A DNA stretch of 64,000 bases. It comes from Microbacterium sp. SS28. GTDB taxonomy: Bacteria; Actinomycetota; Actinomycetes; Actinomycetales; Microbacteriaceae. Both the position numbers and the translations under genes were made by a program. The notes beneath the pieces are model-generated. The model ran no database searches. It saw nothing but the letters and a program-made list of their open reading frames with translations, and was not told the origin of the DNA. Shown here in pieces: positions 9,801-16,491 of the stretch (positions are counted from its first letter, which is position 1; each line of letters starts with the position of its first letter). The DNA is taken from assembly GCF_022761035.1 (NCBI RefSeq), contig NZ_JAKWJP010000003.1:372001-436000 (forward strand), in the 5' to 3' direction.

Positions 9801-11359
9801 GGCCGTGGCTCGACGAGCTGCCGACGGCGATCGCCCTCACCGAGCTGCGTGCGCGCACCGACGAGCGGCTCCCCATCGGCGTGAGCGACCTGCCCGAGCG
9901 GCAGGCGCACGAGATCGCGGCCTTCCAGCCCGACACCGATGGCCACCTCGCCGTGTTCGGCACCGGCGGATCCGGCAAGTCCGTCGCCCTCCGCTCGATC
10001 GCGGCCGCGGCAGCGCTCGCCGAGGGCTCCGCCGTCGATGTCTACGCCCTCGACTTCGGCTCGGGCGCCCTCCGCGCCCTCGAGGAGCTCCCCGGCGTCG
10101 GGGCGGTCATCACGGGCGAGGACGACGAGCGCATCGTGCGTCTGTTCCGGATGCTGCGCGCCGAGCTCGACCGGAGGTCCCGCGTCTACGCGGACGCGCG
10201 CGCGACGAGCGTCGCGGAGTACCGGCGCACTCCCGGCCACGAGCGCGAGCCCCGCATCCTGCTCCTGATCGACAACTTCCCCGGATTCCGCGAGGGCTGG
10301 GAGATCCCGACGGGACGCAGCGAGTGGTACCGCGTCTTCCAGGACATCGTGGCGGTCGGCCGTCCGCTCGGGGTCCACGTCGTCCTGACGAGCGACCGGC
10401 TCGCCTCCATCCCGAGCAGCGTGGCATCCGGCATCCCGCGCCGTGTCGTCCTCCGACTCGCCGACGACACGGGGTACGCGTCGCTCGACGCGCCCGCCGA
10501 CGTCATCACGGAGGACTCGCCGGCGGGCCGCGCGCTCATCGGCGGGCGCGAGACGCAGCTCGCGATCCTCGGCGGCTCGCCCGACGCGGGGGAGCAGGCA
10601 GCGGCCCTCTCGGCGCTCGCCGCGCGACTGCGCGCCGCCGGTGCGGCCTCGGCGCCCGGCATCCCGTCGCTCCCCGCCCTCGTGCGCCTCTCGGCGCTCC
10701 CCGAGCTGCGCGACGGCGATCTCGTCGTGGGTCTCGCGGAAGACACCCTCGAACCCGTCGGCATCGCCCCCACGGGCGCCTTCGTCGTGGCCGGTCCTCC
10801 CGGCGGCGGGCGGTCGAACGCCCTCGCCGTGATCGCGCAGCGCGCCTTCGCACTGCCCGGGCACGCGGTCTACTACATCGGCCCGCGCCGCTCGGCGCTC
10901 GCCGCCGATCCGCGCTTCGCCGCGACGGCAGGAAGCCCCGAGGAGGTCGCCGAGCTTGCGAAGCTCCTGCGCGAGATCGCGGCCGACCCCGCGTCCGACC
11001 TCCGCTGCGTCGTGATCATCGAGTCGATCGGGGACTACCTGCAGACGCCCGCCGATGCGCCGCTCGTCGAGATGGTGCGGCAGTTCAAGCGTGAGGAGCA
11101 CTTCGTCGTCGCGGAGGCGGAGTCCTCGGCATGGGTGTCGTCATGGCCGCTCTTCGGCGAGTTCAAGAACTCCCGCAGGGGACTGCTGCTCCAGCCCGAC
11201 CAGAGCGACGGCGAGGTCATCCTCAAGACCTCGCTCAGCCGCGCCAAGCGGTCGGACTTCCCCGAGGGACGGGGCGTCGTCGTGGCGCGCGGCAAGACGC
11301 GGCGCATCCAGGTCGCGCTCGCCGACGCCGACGCGCCGGTGCCCGTCGCACGCCCGTGA
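6848..11359 (+). CDS. eccC: Type VII secretion FtsK/SpoIIIE ATPase, EccC/EssC-like with FHA domain
   Basis: The 1503-residue motor protein is predicted to drive export of WXG100-type substrates. Domain order: ubiquitin-like/YukD-like N-terminus (about 1-80), FHA domain (about 102-195, with VGRDPSCDVVL, SKQHVRV and SANGVEV), two membrane helices (about 238-280), then three FtsK/SpoIIIE ATPase domains. Domain 1 has an intact Walker A GTTGSGKSEF (near 715) and Walker B LVLIIDEFAAL (near 815). Domain 2 has GTGGSGKS (near 1038) but LLLIDNF, lacking the catalytic Glu. Domain 3 has GPPGGGRSN (near 1316), with Arg for Lys, and VVIIES. Only domain 1 looks hydrolytic, as in known EccC proteins. The N-terminal FHA is an EssC-like (Firmicutes) trait rather than a mycobacterial one. 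Confidence 0.92.
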   Translation: MHVKLSLYRPDGSAHDVVVTAEPTATVGDVAARIAAADPRGAYDASRRYTLQTASPMDPQWRLLPPDAVIGDEWLASGLSVALVDEADAAHLLPSLHPGATAVLTILSGPQAGRSIPLGGGSHLVGRDPSCDVVLADPYLSKQHVRVDVGQSVELVDLGSANGVEVDGELVSRVRVPGRLVVLVGGTELLVEVESHDAATREDHVGPVEFNRSPRVEERYIGRTLSVPEVPREADDQPFPLLAMIAPLLLGLAMFALTQRPITLLFIAMSPIMLLGSWITTRRRDARKLKRQIARFDEGLVELGERLESEKSVEQRARIAELPSSSEVLRAAAGLGPLLWTRRPEHWSFLSLRLGTASMESRTTVDEAQRGDLVFEFQERLGAVVAEHRLVDDVPVAVELAESGAIGIAGQTDAALEVVNSVLVQLTGLHSPAELVVAAALTPEWATRLDWLKWLPHTSSPHSPLSGNHLAATEPAVISLTNELDALITAREQAATRRREEARGALGVERSALVAGANVGTAQGDAGGAGIPLPAVVVVLSEGAARDRARLVALSERGADVGVYPVWVAESAPRLPAVCRAFTEVGPETVRIGLVRLGEELASPRADRVTAGEAAGFARNLSRISDANVPVDDVSDLPTSVALAALVDPATLSEPLAVLERWRANDSITDRTLTGQPPARRRAGRLRATIGQGASGIMHLDLRTQGPHALVGGTTGSGKSEFLQAWVLGMAAEYGPDRLTFLFVDYKGGSAFADCVTLPHAVGLVTDLTPHLVRRALTSLRAELHHREALLHRKGAKDLLELEKRGDPDAPPALVLIIDEFAALVGEVPEFVDGVVDIAQRGRSLGIHLIMATQRPAGVIRDNLRANTNLRIALRVADESDSQDVIGVKDAAHFDPGIPGRAIAKTGPGRLQRFQSGYAGGWSSGAVEAPRVDVADMPFGVAGAWTAAGDDAAPEERDLGPTDQKRLVATVTEAARQARIPAPRRPWLDELPTAIALTELRARTDERLPIGVSDLPERQAHEIAAFQPDTDGHLAVFGTGGSGKSVALRSIAAAAALAEGSAVDVYALDFGSGALRALEELPGVGAVITGEDDERIVRLFRMLRAELDRRSRVYADARATSVAEYRRTPGHEREPRILLLIDNFPGFREGWEIPTGRSEWYRVFQDIVAVGRPLGVHVVLTSDRLASIPSSVASGIPRRVVLRLADDTGYASLDAPADVITEDSPAGRALIGGRETQLAILGGSPDAGEQAAALSALAARLRAAGAASAPGIPSLPALVRLSALPELRDGDLVVGLAEDTLEPVGIAPTGAFVVAGPPGGGRSNALAVIAQRAFALPGHAVYYIGPRRSALAADPRFAATAGSPEEVAELAKLLREIAADPASDLRCVVIIESIGDYLQTPADAPLVEMVRQFKREEHFVVAEAESSAWVSSWPLFGEFKNSRRGLLLQPDQSDGEVILKTSLSRAKRSDFPEGRGVVVARGKTRRIQVALADADAPVPVARP

Positions 11360-11385
11360 GCTCCCGACGGTTCTCCCCAGCCGGA

Positions 11386-11414
11386 TTCGCGGATGCCGCG
11401 AGTCTTGTTAGCCT
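11386..11414 (+). promoter_or_regulatory. Possible promoter for the WXG100 genes
   Basis: TTCGCG (11386-11391) and TAGCCT (11409-11414) are 17 bp apart in the 90-bp gap after eccC. The -10 fits the actinobacterial TANNNT pattern; the -35 is weak. Abundant WXG100 substrates would plausibly need their own transcription start. Confidence 0.4.
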
Positions 11415-11449
11415 GGGCCGGGTCAAGTCGTTCCACTGAAAGGAAAGCC

Positions 11450-11746
11450 GTGTCGAACATCAACGTCACCTACGGCGACATGAAGTCCGCTGCCGCGCAG
11501 CTCATCACGGGCAAGGGCGCTCTCGAGGACAAGCTCAACGAGCTGCAGCGCCTGATCGGCGACCTTGTCGCGAGCGGATTCGTCACCGACGCCGCGTCCG
11601 GCGCGTTCCACGAGTCGTACACGCAGTTCACGACGGGCGCGACCCAGACGATCGGCGGCCTGCAGGGCCTGTCCGACTTCCTCAACGCCGCGGCCGACGC
11701 GCTCGGCGACACGGATTCGCAGCTCGCGAGCGCCATCCGCTCCTGA
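11450..11746 (+). CDS. WXG100/ESAT-6-like protein (SGF variant)
   Basis: The protein has 98 residues, the usual WXG100 size, and is predicted to be two helices separated by a hairpin. The WxG position is replaced by SGF in the segment LVASGFVTDAASGAFHESY, a substitution seen in actinobacterial WXG100 relatives. GTG 11450 is chosen as start because GAAAGGAAA precedes it at good spacing and SNINVTYGDMK is a typical N-terminus; an in-frame ATG at 11393 would add an implausible leader. A C-terminal YxxxD/E export motif is not evident. It follows the T7SS ATPase gene, so it is the best candidate for the secreted partner substrate. Confidence 0.88.
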   Translation: MSNINVTYGDMKSAAAQLITGKGALEDKLNELQRLIGDLVASGFVTDAASGAFHESYTQFTTGATQTIGGLQGLSDFLNAAADALGDTDSQLASAIRS

Positions 11747-11835
11747 CGTGCGCCCGCGGGGCGCCGGACCGATGACGGCCGGCGCCCTGCGGCATCCCGT
11801 TCCCCGACTTCCCCGATCCTGAGGAGATGACGGCG

Positions 11836-12159
11836 ATGACGACGCTGATCGTCGATCTGCTCGCCCTGGACTCTGCTCGCATCGACGTGAGCCGCATCCA
11901 TAGTGAGTTCACCGAGGCTGCGGCGCGCAGCGACCGCCTCGCCGACGCCGTGGGGCATCCCGGCCTCGCCGATCGCGTGCACGAGTTCGCCGGCAACTGG
12001 GACCAGCGCCGCCGCGAGCTGGCCGACCAGCTCGCGACAGTGCGCGACCACCTTCAGCAGATCGTCTCGGCGTTCGAGGAGACCGACGCCGAGCTCGCCC
12101 GGGCTCTGACCGACCAGCGCGAGTCGTACCCGCCCGCCGTCGCACCGGAGGCAGTGTGA
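11836..12159 (+). CDS. Helical WXG100-like / T7SS-associated small protein
   Basis: The protein has 107 residues and is predicted all-helical, with heptad-like Ala/Leu/Glu/Arg sequence. The middle carries HEFAGNWDQRRRELADQL, which resembles EspC-type proteins, where a Trp sits at the turn between helices. Two in-frame ATGs exist. GAGGAG at 11821-11826 abuts the first (11827) but lies 9 bp before ATG 11836, so the second is preferred. The stop overlaps the next GTG (GTGA), coupling it to the putative effector gene. A role as T7SS substrate partner or effector chaperone is inferred from context. Confidence 0.75.
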   Translation: MTTLIVDLLALDSARIDVSRIHSEFTEAAARSDRLADAVGHPGLADRVHEFAGNWDQRRRELADQLATVRDHLQQIVSAFEETDAELARALTDQRESYPPAVAPEAV

Positions 12160-13421
12160 GCCGTCCCGCAGACTGGAGCCCCCTGGGGCTCGCGTCCGAC
12201 CCCGTCCCCGGCGATCCCGATGTCGTCGCCCTCACGGGCCGCATGTACGTCGGCACGGCCGACGCCATCGTGCGCGCGGCCGCCGATCTGACCCGACTCC
12301 TCGACGAGCGGTTCGGCCAGGCAGAGTCGATCGACGCGATCCGCGACGAGTCCGAGGATGTCGCAAACCGCATCCGCCGCGCGGAAGAGCGCTACCGCGG
12401 CGTGGGCGAGGCGATGACCGCCTACGCCCCGAAGCTGCGCACGGCGCAGAGCGAGTCGGCCGCCGCCCTCCAGCGCGCGATCGACGGTCATGCCGAGCTC
12501 GCGCAGGCCGACCGCATGGTCGACTACTACCGCGGCCGCGTCGAGGATCCCTCCACCCCGCCCGCCAATCTGCCCGGCTACGAAGCGCGGCTCGCGGAGT
12601 GGACCCGCACTCACGCGGCAGCACGCGCCGAGGGGACCGGAGCCGAGGGCGACGTCGCCCACGCCGTCGCCGTGCGCGATTCCGCCGCGGGCACCGCGAT
12701 CGCCGCGATCCGCCTCGTCGAGAGCTCGGGCGACCTGAACGACAGCTGGTGGGACAACACCGTCCAGTTCATCCAGGACCACAAGGACACGATCGACTTC
12801 GTCGTCAACGTCATCGGCTGGGTCGCGACGGCGGTCATGGTCGTCGCGATCTTCATCCCGGGCCTCAACGTCATCGTCGGGGTCGTGGCCCTCATCGCGG
12901 CCGCCGTCACGCTCCTCAACGCGGCGCTGCAGTTCGCCGCGGGGACGATGGGTCCTGCCGAGGCCCTCCTCAACGTCGGGATGGCGGTGCTGACGTTCGT
13001 CGGCGGCCGCGCGATCGCCTCTTCCCTGTCGGGCCTCAAAGAGACCGCCCGCACGGCCGTCGCGACCTCGGTGCGCGCGAGCCACGCCGGCGCGGGCCTG
13101 CGCGGCATGACACAGGCCGCCGCGCTGACGCGCGTGACGACCGTCGCGAACGTCTCGCGGCCCGCTCAGATGGCGATCCTCGAGCGGCTGCGCTACGTCG
13201 CGCTGGACTACAAGACCGTCGTCCAGATCCGCAACATCGCCCACCTCGAGCTCGTCTCGGGCGGCCACTCCGCGACCCAGTTCGCGATCCGCCAGCAGCT
13301 CGCGCAGCTCGGCACGCGCGCGGCGCTCTTCGAGGGCGGCATGATCGCGGGCGGCCAGGTCACGAACGCGGTGGGATCGGCCGAGACGCCGCTCCCGTGG
13401 CGCCTGGGCGACGGCTGGTGA
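12156..13421 (+). CDS. Putative T7SS-secreted protein with N-terminal T7SS signal domain
   Basis: The protein has 421 residues. Its N-terminus reads WSPLGLASDPVPGDPDVV, matching the pattern at the start of putative T7SS-secreted polymorphic toxins (W-x-PLG-x-DPxPGDP). A long helical region follows (about 30-190), then a Trp-rich segment DSWWDNTVQFIQDHKDTIDF and two or three hydrophobic segments (about 215-290). The C-terminal 110 residues match no toxin family I recognise. It follows a WXG100-like gene with a 4-bp overlap, as T7SS effectors often do. The next gene could encode an immunity-type membrane protein, but this is inference only. Confidence 0.7.
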   Translation: MSRPADWSPLGLASDPVPGDPDVVALTGRMYVGTADAIVRAAADLTRLLDERFGQAESIDAIRDESEDVANRIRRAEERYRGVGEAMTAYAPKLRTAQSESAAALQRAIDGHAELAQADRMVDYYRGRVEDPSTPPANLPGYEARLAEWTRTHAAARAEGTGAEGDVAHAVAVRDSAAGTAIAAIRLVESSGDLNDSWWDNTVQFIQDHKDTIDFVVNVIGWVATAVMVVAIFIPGLNVIVGVVALIAAAVTLLNAALQFAAGTMGPAEALLNVGMAVLTFVGGRAIASSLSGLKETARTAVATSVRASHAGAGLRGMTQAAALTRVTTVANVSRPAQMAILERLRYVALDYKTVVQIRNIAHLELVSGGHSATQFAIRQQLAQLGTRAALFEGGMIAGGQVTNAVGSAETPLPWRLGDGW

Positions 13422-14035
13422 GCGCAGACGGAGAGTCGCGCCTCGGCCGCGTCATGGGGCTGACGGTCTTCTGGTCGACCCTCGCTGCCGTCGTGGGGCT
13501 CGCGCTCTGGCCCAAGGTCATCGGTGCCGGCTGGGCCCTGGCGACGTGGACGGATGCCGAGAAGGAGCGCTGCGAGCAGACCGCCGGATGCGCCGTCAAC
13601 GTCGTCCCTGGAGGCGTCGTGCCGGTCTGGTGGGCGCTGCTGTGGGTCGCCGTCATCGTGACCGCCATCGTCGTGTGCTGGCACCCCGCGCGGTGGTGGT
13701 CCTCCCGCGGACGCGGGCGCATCGAGTTCATCGCCGACTCTTCGCCCAAGTGGCTCCGTGTGCACGCCTTCGTCGCGGCCTTCATCTGTGCGCTCCTCGT
13801 CCTCCCCGGGCGCGGCATCACGACGACGTGGGCGATCGAGTACGCGATCCCCGCGGTGCTCGCGCTCGCCGCAGCGGGGCTCGCGACGCTCAGCGTCCGG
13901 CACGCGCGCTCCGTGCTCACGCCCGCCGAGGCGGAGCGGCTGCTCGGCGCCCACGTCCTGGTCGACCGCGCCGTGCGCCACTCGGCGCGCACCGAGCGGA
14001 AGTCCGGCGCGGACACGAAGGAGGGGACGCGATGA
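13418..14035 (+). CDS. Four-helix membrane protein of unknown function
   Basis: The protein has 205 residues. The GTG start overlaps the previous stop (GTGA). There are about four membrane helices: near residues 10-36, 70-92, 115-132 and 140-160. A loop between the first two contains a Cys pair (ERCEQTAGCAVN) that could form an extracytoplasmic disulfide. The C-terminal tail is charged and cytoplasmic. I recognise no family. Position directly after the effector candidate and tight coupling suggest an accessory or immunity role in the T7SS module; this is inferred from location only. Confidence 0.65.
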   Translation: MSADGESRLGRVMGLTVFWSTLAAVVGLALWPKVIGAGWALATWTDAEKERCEQTAGCAVNVVPGGVVPVWWALLWVAVIVTAIVVCWHPARWWSSRGRGRIEFIADSSPKWLRVHAFVAAFICALLVLPGRGITTTWAIEYAIPAVLALAAAGLATLSVRHARSVLTPAEAERLLGAHVLVDRAVRHSARTERKSGADTKEGTR

Positions 14036-14652
14036 GCGCTGAGGCCCCCGCGGCGCCGCGCCTGACGATGCTCCTTCCCGAGGGATGGGTGCGTCTCGCG
14101 GTCTCCGACGACCCGTCCGAGAGCGTCCAGCGGATCCTCGACCGCGCCCTCGCGGGCGTCGACCGCGCGCGGCGCGACATGGCGCGCGTGACGCTCCGCC
14201 GCCGGCTCCAGTCGGCGCTGGGCGATGCCGCCGAGCGCGGCGTCTACGAGCTGTGGCTCCCGATCGCCCCGACGAGCGGCGTCACGATGCCGGCATCCGT
14301 CGCCATCGCGGCCCTGCCGACGCAGCCGGACCCCGCGCGAGCCGTCGCCGAGGTGCTGGTGGGCTTCTCGGCGAGCGCGGCAGGCGCCCTCGCCGTCGAG
14401 ATCGGCGGCGCGCTCGGCGTGCGGATCGCCGTCGACGTCCCCGAGCGGCATGACGCCGCGGGCGAGCTCGAGGCCCCGCCGACCCGGCTCGTCAACTACA
14501 TCGTGAGTCCCGCCCGGCCGGGCGGGGAGTGGCTCGTCTTCACCGCGAGCCTCATGATCCCCGACATCGAGCAGTCGGCCGACGTGCTCGCCGCGCTCGA
14601 GTTCGTGATCGACTCGATGATGGCGACCGTCGAGTTCGAGGAGGCCGCGTGA
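14032..14652 (+). CDS. Uncharacterised T7SS-cluster protein A
   Basis: The protein has 206 residues and is soluble by sequence, with no signal peptide or membrane helix. ATG overlaps the preceding stop (ATGA). It starts with a LLPEGWVRLAVSDD strand-rich segment and ends with strands then a helix: NYIVSPARPGGEWLVFTAS, then ADVLAALEFVIDSMMATVEF. This order resembles the Mog1/PsbP/LpqN-like fold seen in other actinobacterial proteins, but the match is by pattern only. The next gene has a similar C-terminal layout, so the two may be distant paralogues. Function unknown. Confidence 0.6.
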   Translation: MSAEAPAAPRLTMLLPEGWVRLAVSDDPSESVQRILDRALAGVDRARRDMARVTLRRRLQSALGDAAERGVYELWLPIAPTSGVTMPASVAIAALPTQPDPARAVAEVLVGFSASAAGALAVEIGGALGVRIAVDVPERHDAAGELEAPPTRLVNYIVSPARPGGEWLVFTASLMIPDIEQSADVLAALEFVIDSMMATVEFEEAA

Positions 14653-15227
14653 ACGTCTACATCGAGTACCCGGGCGACTGGATCGGCGTCCCGCGCTTCG
14701 GCGCGGGCGAGGTGTTCGCGGTGCCCGCCGATTGGGCCGCGGCTCTGACCGACGAGCTCATCGCCGAGTCCGGCGCGCGCCCCGGTCGCGTCGAGCGGCA
14801 GGCGCTCGTGGACGCCCTGACGATCATGGGCACCGGCTCCCAGGAGCGCGGCGCGTCGTCGTCCTACATCCACTATCCGGGCTGGGGGGCGACTCTCGAG
14901 CTCGTCGACGTCGTGCTGCTCGATCGCAGCGTCGTCGGCGACGCCGAGGCCGCCGAGGTCGCGGGCGCGCACGAGCCCGACCTCCTCCGGCCGGCGACCG
15001 TGACCGAGGTCGAGACCCCGGCCGGGCTGCGCGGCAGCCTCGTGGTGCGCCATGCACCGCTCGACGCCGACGCCGCGGAGGTCGTCACGCTGCGCGCCTC
15101 GTGCGCCCTCGACGTCGGCGACGGCTTCGTGCTGCTGGGCACCGCGACGACCGATCTCGCGGCCTTCGAGGCGTTCAGTCCCCACTTCAGGGCGCTCGTG
15201 GACTCCGTCAGGGTCGCCGTCGAGTGA
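14649..15227 (+). CDS. Uncharacterised T7SS-cluster protein B
   Basis: The protein has 192 residues, soluble by sequence. GTG overlaps the previous stop (GTGA), the last of the coupled junctions. The N-terminus has two Trp residues in VYIEYPGDWIGVPRF and PADWAAAL; the C-terminus alternates strands (VVTLRASCALDVGDGFVLLGTATTD-like, described rather than matched) and ends in a helix with FRALVDSVRVAV. The end resembles protein A, so both may share one alpha/beta fold. It is the last gene before the ribosomal region; no terminator is obvious before the rpsL promoter. Function unknown. Confidence 0.6.
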   Translation: MNVYIEYPGDWIGVPRFGAGEVFAVPADWAAALTDELIAESGARPGRVERQALVDALTIMGTGSQERGASSSYIHYPGWGATLELVDVVLLDRSVVGDAEAAEVAGAHEPDLLRPATVTEVETPAGLRGSLVVRHAPLDADAAEVVTLRASCALDVGDGFVLLGTATTDLAAFEAFSPHFRALVDSVRVAVE

Positions 15228-15289
15228 CGCCGCGCGGAGGGCGCCCGTGGGCGTCTCGTCCGGGCTGCGTCGGCGTGGCGTGCGCTCGT

Positions 15290-15319
15290 TTGACCGACCC
15301 CGTGCATCACGCGTATCAT
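15290..15319 (+). promoter_or_regulatory. str operon promoter (rpsL)
   Basis: TTGACC (15290-15295) and TATCAT (15314-15319) are separated by 18 bp, close to the housekeeping sigma consensus. Transcription should start near 15326 and run into rpsL. Confidence 0.75.
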
Positions 15320-15325
15320 TGACCG

Positions 15326-15562
15326 AGTGTGCGCTCGCGCGCGCCGTCAGCCGTGCCTAGGCGCGATCGACGGTGCCTGAGCGCCGCATCTCAGGGATCG
15401 ACCTGCGAACAGGTCGCCCCCACGGCATATCCACCACACATCGCCTCAGTATTCTGTCGCGCCGGTGGGTACATGTGAGCCCGCAGCGTCACGAATCGCA
15501 AGATCCGGATGCAGCGGGGGAGACACGCTCGCTGTCACCGTGCAGCCAAACAAGGAGAGAAC
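15326..15562 (+). other. rpsL 5' leader
   Basis: The 237 nt between the predicted transcription start and rpsL hold no gene. A small perfect stem-loop (15399-15405 with 15410-15416, loop CGAA) and the strong ribosome site AAGGAGA (about 15552-15558) are visible. A known autoregulatory S7 or S12 site could not be identified by eye. Confidence 0.5.
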
Positions 15563-15931
15563 GTGCCAACCATTCAGCAGTTGGTTCGCAAGGGTCGCTC
15601 GCCGAAGGTCTCGAAGACCAAGGCGCCCGCGCTCAAGGCGAACCCGCAGCAGGCCGGGGTCTGCACCCGCGTCTACACGACCACGCCCAAGAAGCCCAAC
15701 TCGGCGATGCGCAAGGTCGCCCGTGTCAAGCTCCGCAACGGCACCGAGGTCACCGCCTACATCCCCGGCGAGGGCCACAACCTGCAGGAGCACTCGCTCG
15801 TGCTCGTCCGCGGCGGTCGTGTGAAGGACCTCCCGGGTGTCCGCTACAAGATCGTCCGTGGCGCCCTGGACACGCAGGCCGTCAAGAACCGCAAGCAGGC
15901 TCGCAGCCGCTACGGCGCGAAGAAGGGCTAA
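15563..15931 (+). CDS. rpsL: 30S ribosomal protein S12
   Basis: The 122-residue uS12 protein of the decoding centre starts [12 protein letters not shown] and contains the [10 protein letters not shown] loop. Lys43 and Lys88, the two positions where streptomycin resistance mutations usually occur, are both Lys, the wild-type sensitive state. The GTG start follows AAGGAGA at about 5 bp; the frame is open upstream but only this start gives the conserved N-terminus. It is the first gene of the str operon, 5 bp before rpsG. Confidence 0.98.
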   Translation: MPTIQQLVRKGRSPKVSKTKAPALKANPQQAGVCTRVYTTTPKKPNSAMRKVARVKLRNGTEVTAYIPGEGHNLQEHSLVLVRGGRVKDLPGVRYKIVRGALDTQAVKNRKQARSRYGAKKG

Positions 15932-15936
15932 GGAAC

Positions 15937-16407
15937 ATGCCTCGTAAAGGACCCGCCCCGAAGCGCCCCGTCGTCAACGACCCGGTCTACGGCGCCCCGA
16001 TCGTCAGCCAGCTGGTGAACAAGATCCTCGTCGACGGCAAGAAGTCGATCGCCGAGTCGATCGTCTACACCGCCCTCAAGGGCGTCGAGGCCAAGAACGG
16101 CCAGGACGCCGTCGCGACCCTCAAGAAGGCGCTCGACAACGTGCGCCCGACCCTCGAGGTCAAGTCGCGCCGCGTCGGCGGCTCGACCTACCAGGTGCCG
16201 ATCGAGGTCAAGCCTCACCGCGCCAACACGCTCGCCCTGCGCTGGCTCGTGAGCTACGCCAAGGGTCGTCGTGAGAAGACGATGACCGAGCGCCTCCAGA
16301 ACGAGATCCTGGATGCCTCGAACGGCCTGGGTGCCGCGGTCAAGCGCCGCGAAGACACCCACAAGATGGCCGAGTCGAACCGCGCCTTCGCGCACTACCG
16401 CTGGTAA
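15937..16407 (+). CDS. rpsG: 30S ribosomal protein S7
   Basis: The 156-residue uS7 protein has the normal bacterial length. It binds the 3' major domain of 16S rRNA and nucleates the head of the small subunit. The N-terminus [12 protein letters not shown] and the C-terminal [13 protein letters not shown] and [15 protein letters not shown] segments are conserved. ATG is preceded by AAGGA from the rpsL stop region. An 84-bp gap with a strong stem-loop separates it from fusA. Confidence 0.98.
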   Translation: MPRKGPAPKRPVVNDPVYGAPIVSQLVNKILVDGKKSIAESIVYTALKGVEAKNGQDAVATLKKALDNVRPTLEVKSRRVGGSTYQVPIEVKPHRANTLALRWLVSYAKGRREKTMTERLQNEILDASNGLGAAVKRREDTHKMAESNRAFAHYRW

Positions 16408-16420
16408 CCAGCATCCGGTC

Positions 16421-16454
16421 GTCCGGTTCCGGCCTCTGAAGGCCGGAACCGGAC
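16421..16454 (+). terminator. Perfect 15-bp stem-loop between rpsG and fusA
   Basis: Positions 16421-16435 pair perfectly with 16440-16454 around a CTGA tetraloop. No T tract follows, so it may act as a pause, attenuator or mRNA stability element inside the str operon rather than a full terminator. Confidence 0.65.
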
Positions 16455-16491
16455 ACCCCACGATTTCCCCCACCACAAGTAAGGACACCCC

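Noticed and set aside
11393..11449. ATG 11393 as start of the WXG100 protein
   Set aside because: It would add a non-conserved leader; GTG 11450 has the ribosome site and gives the family length.
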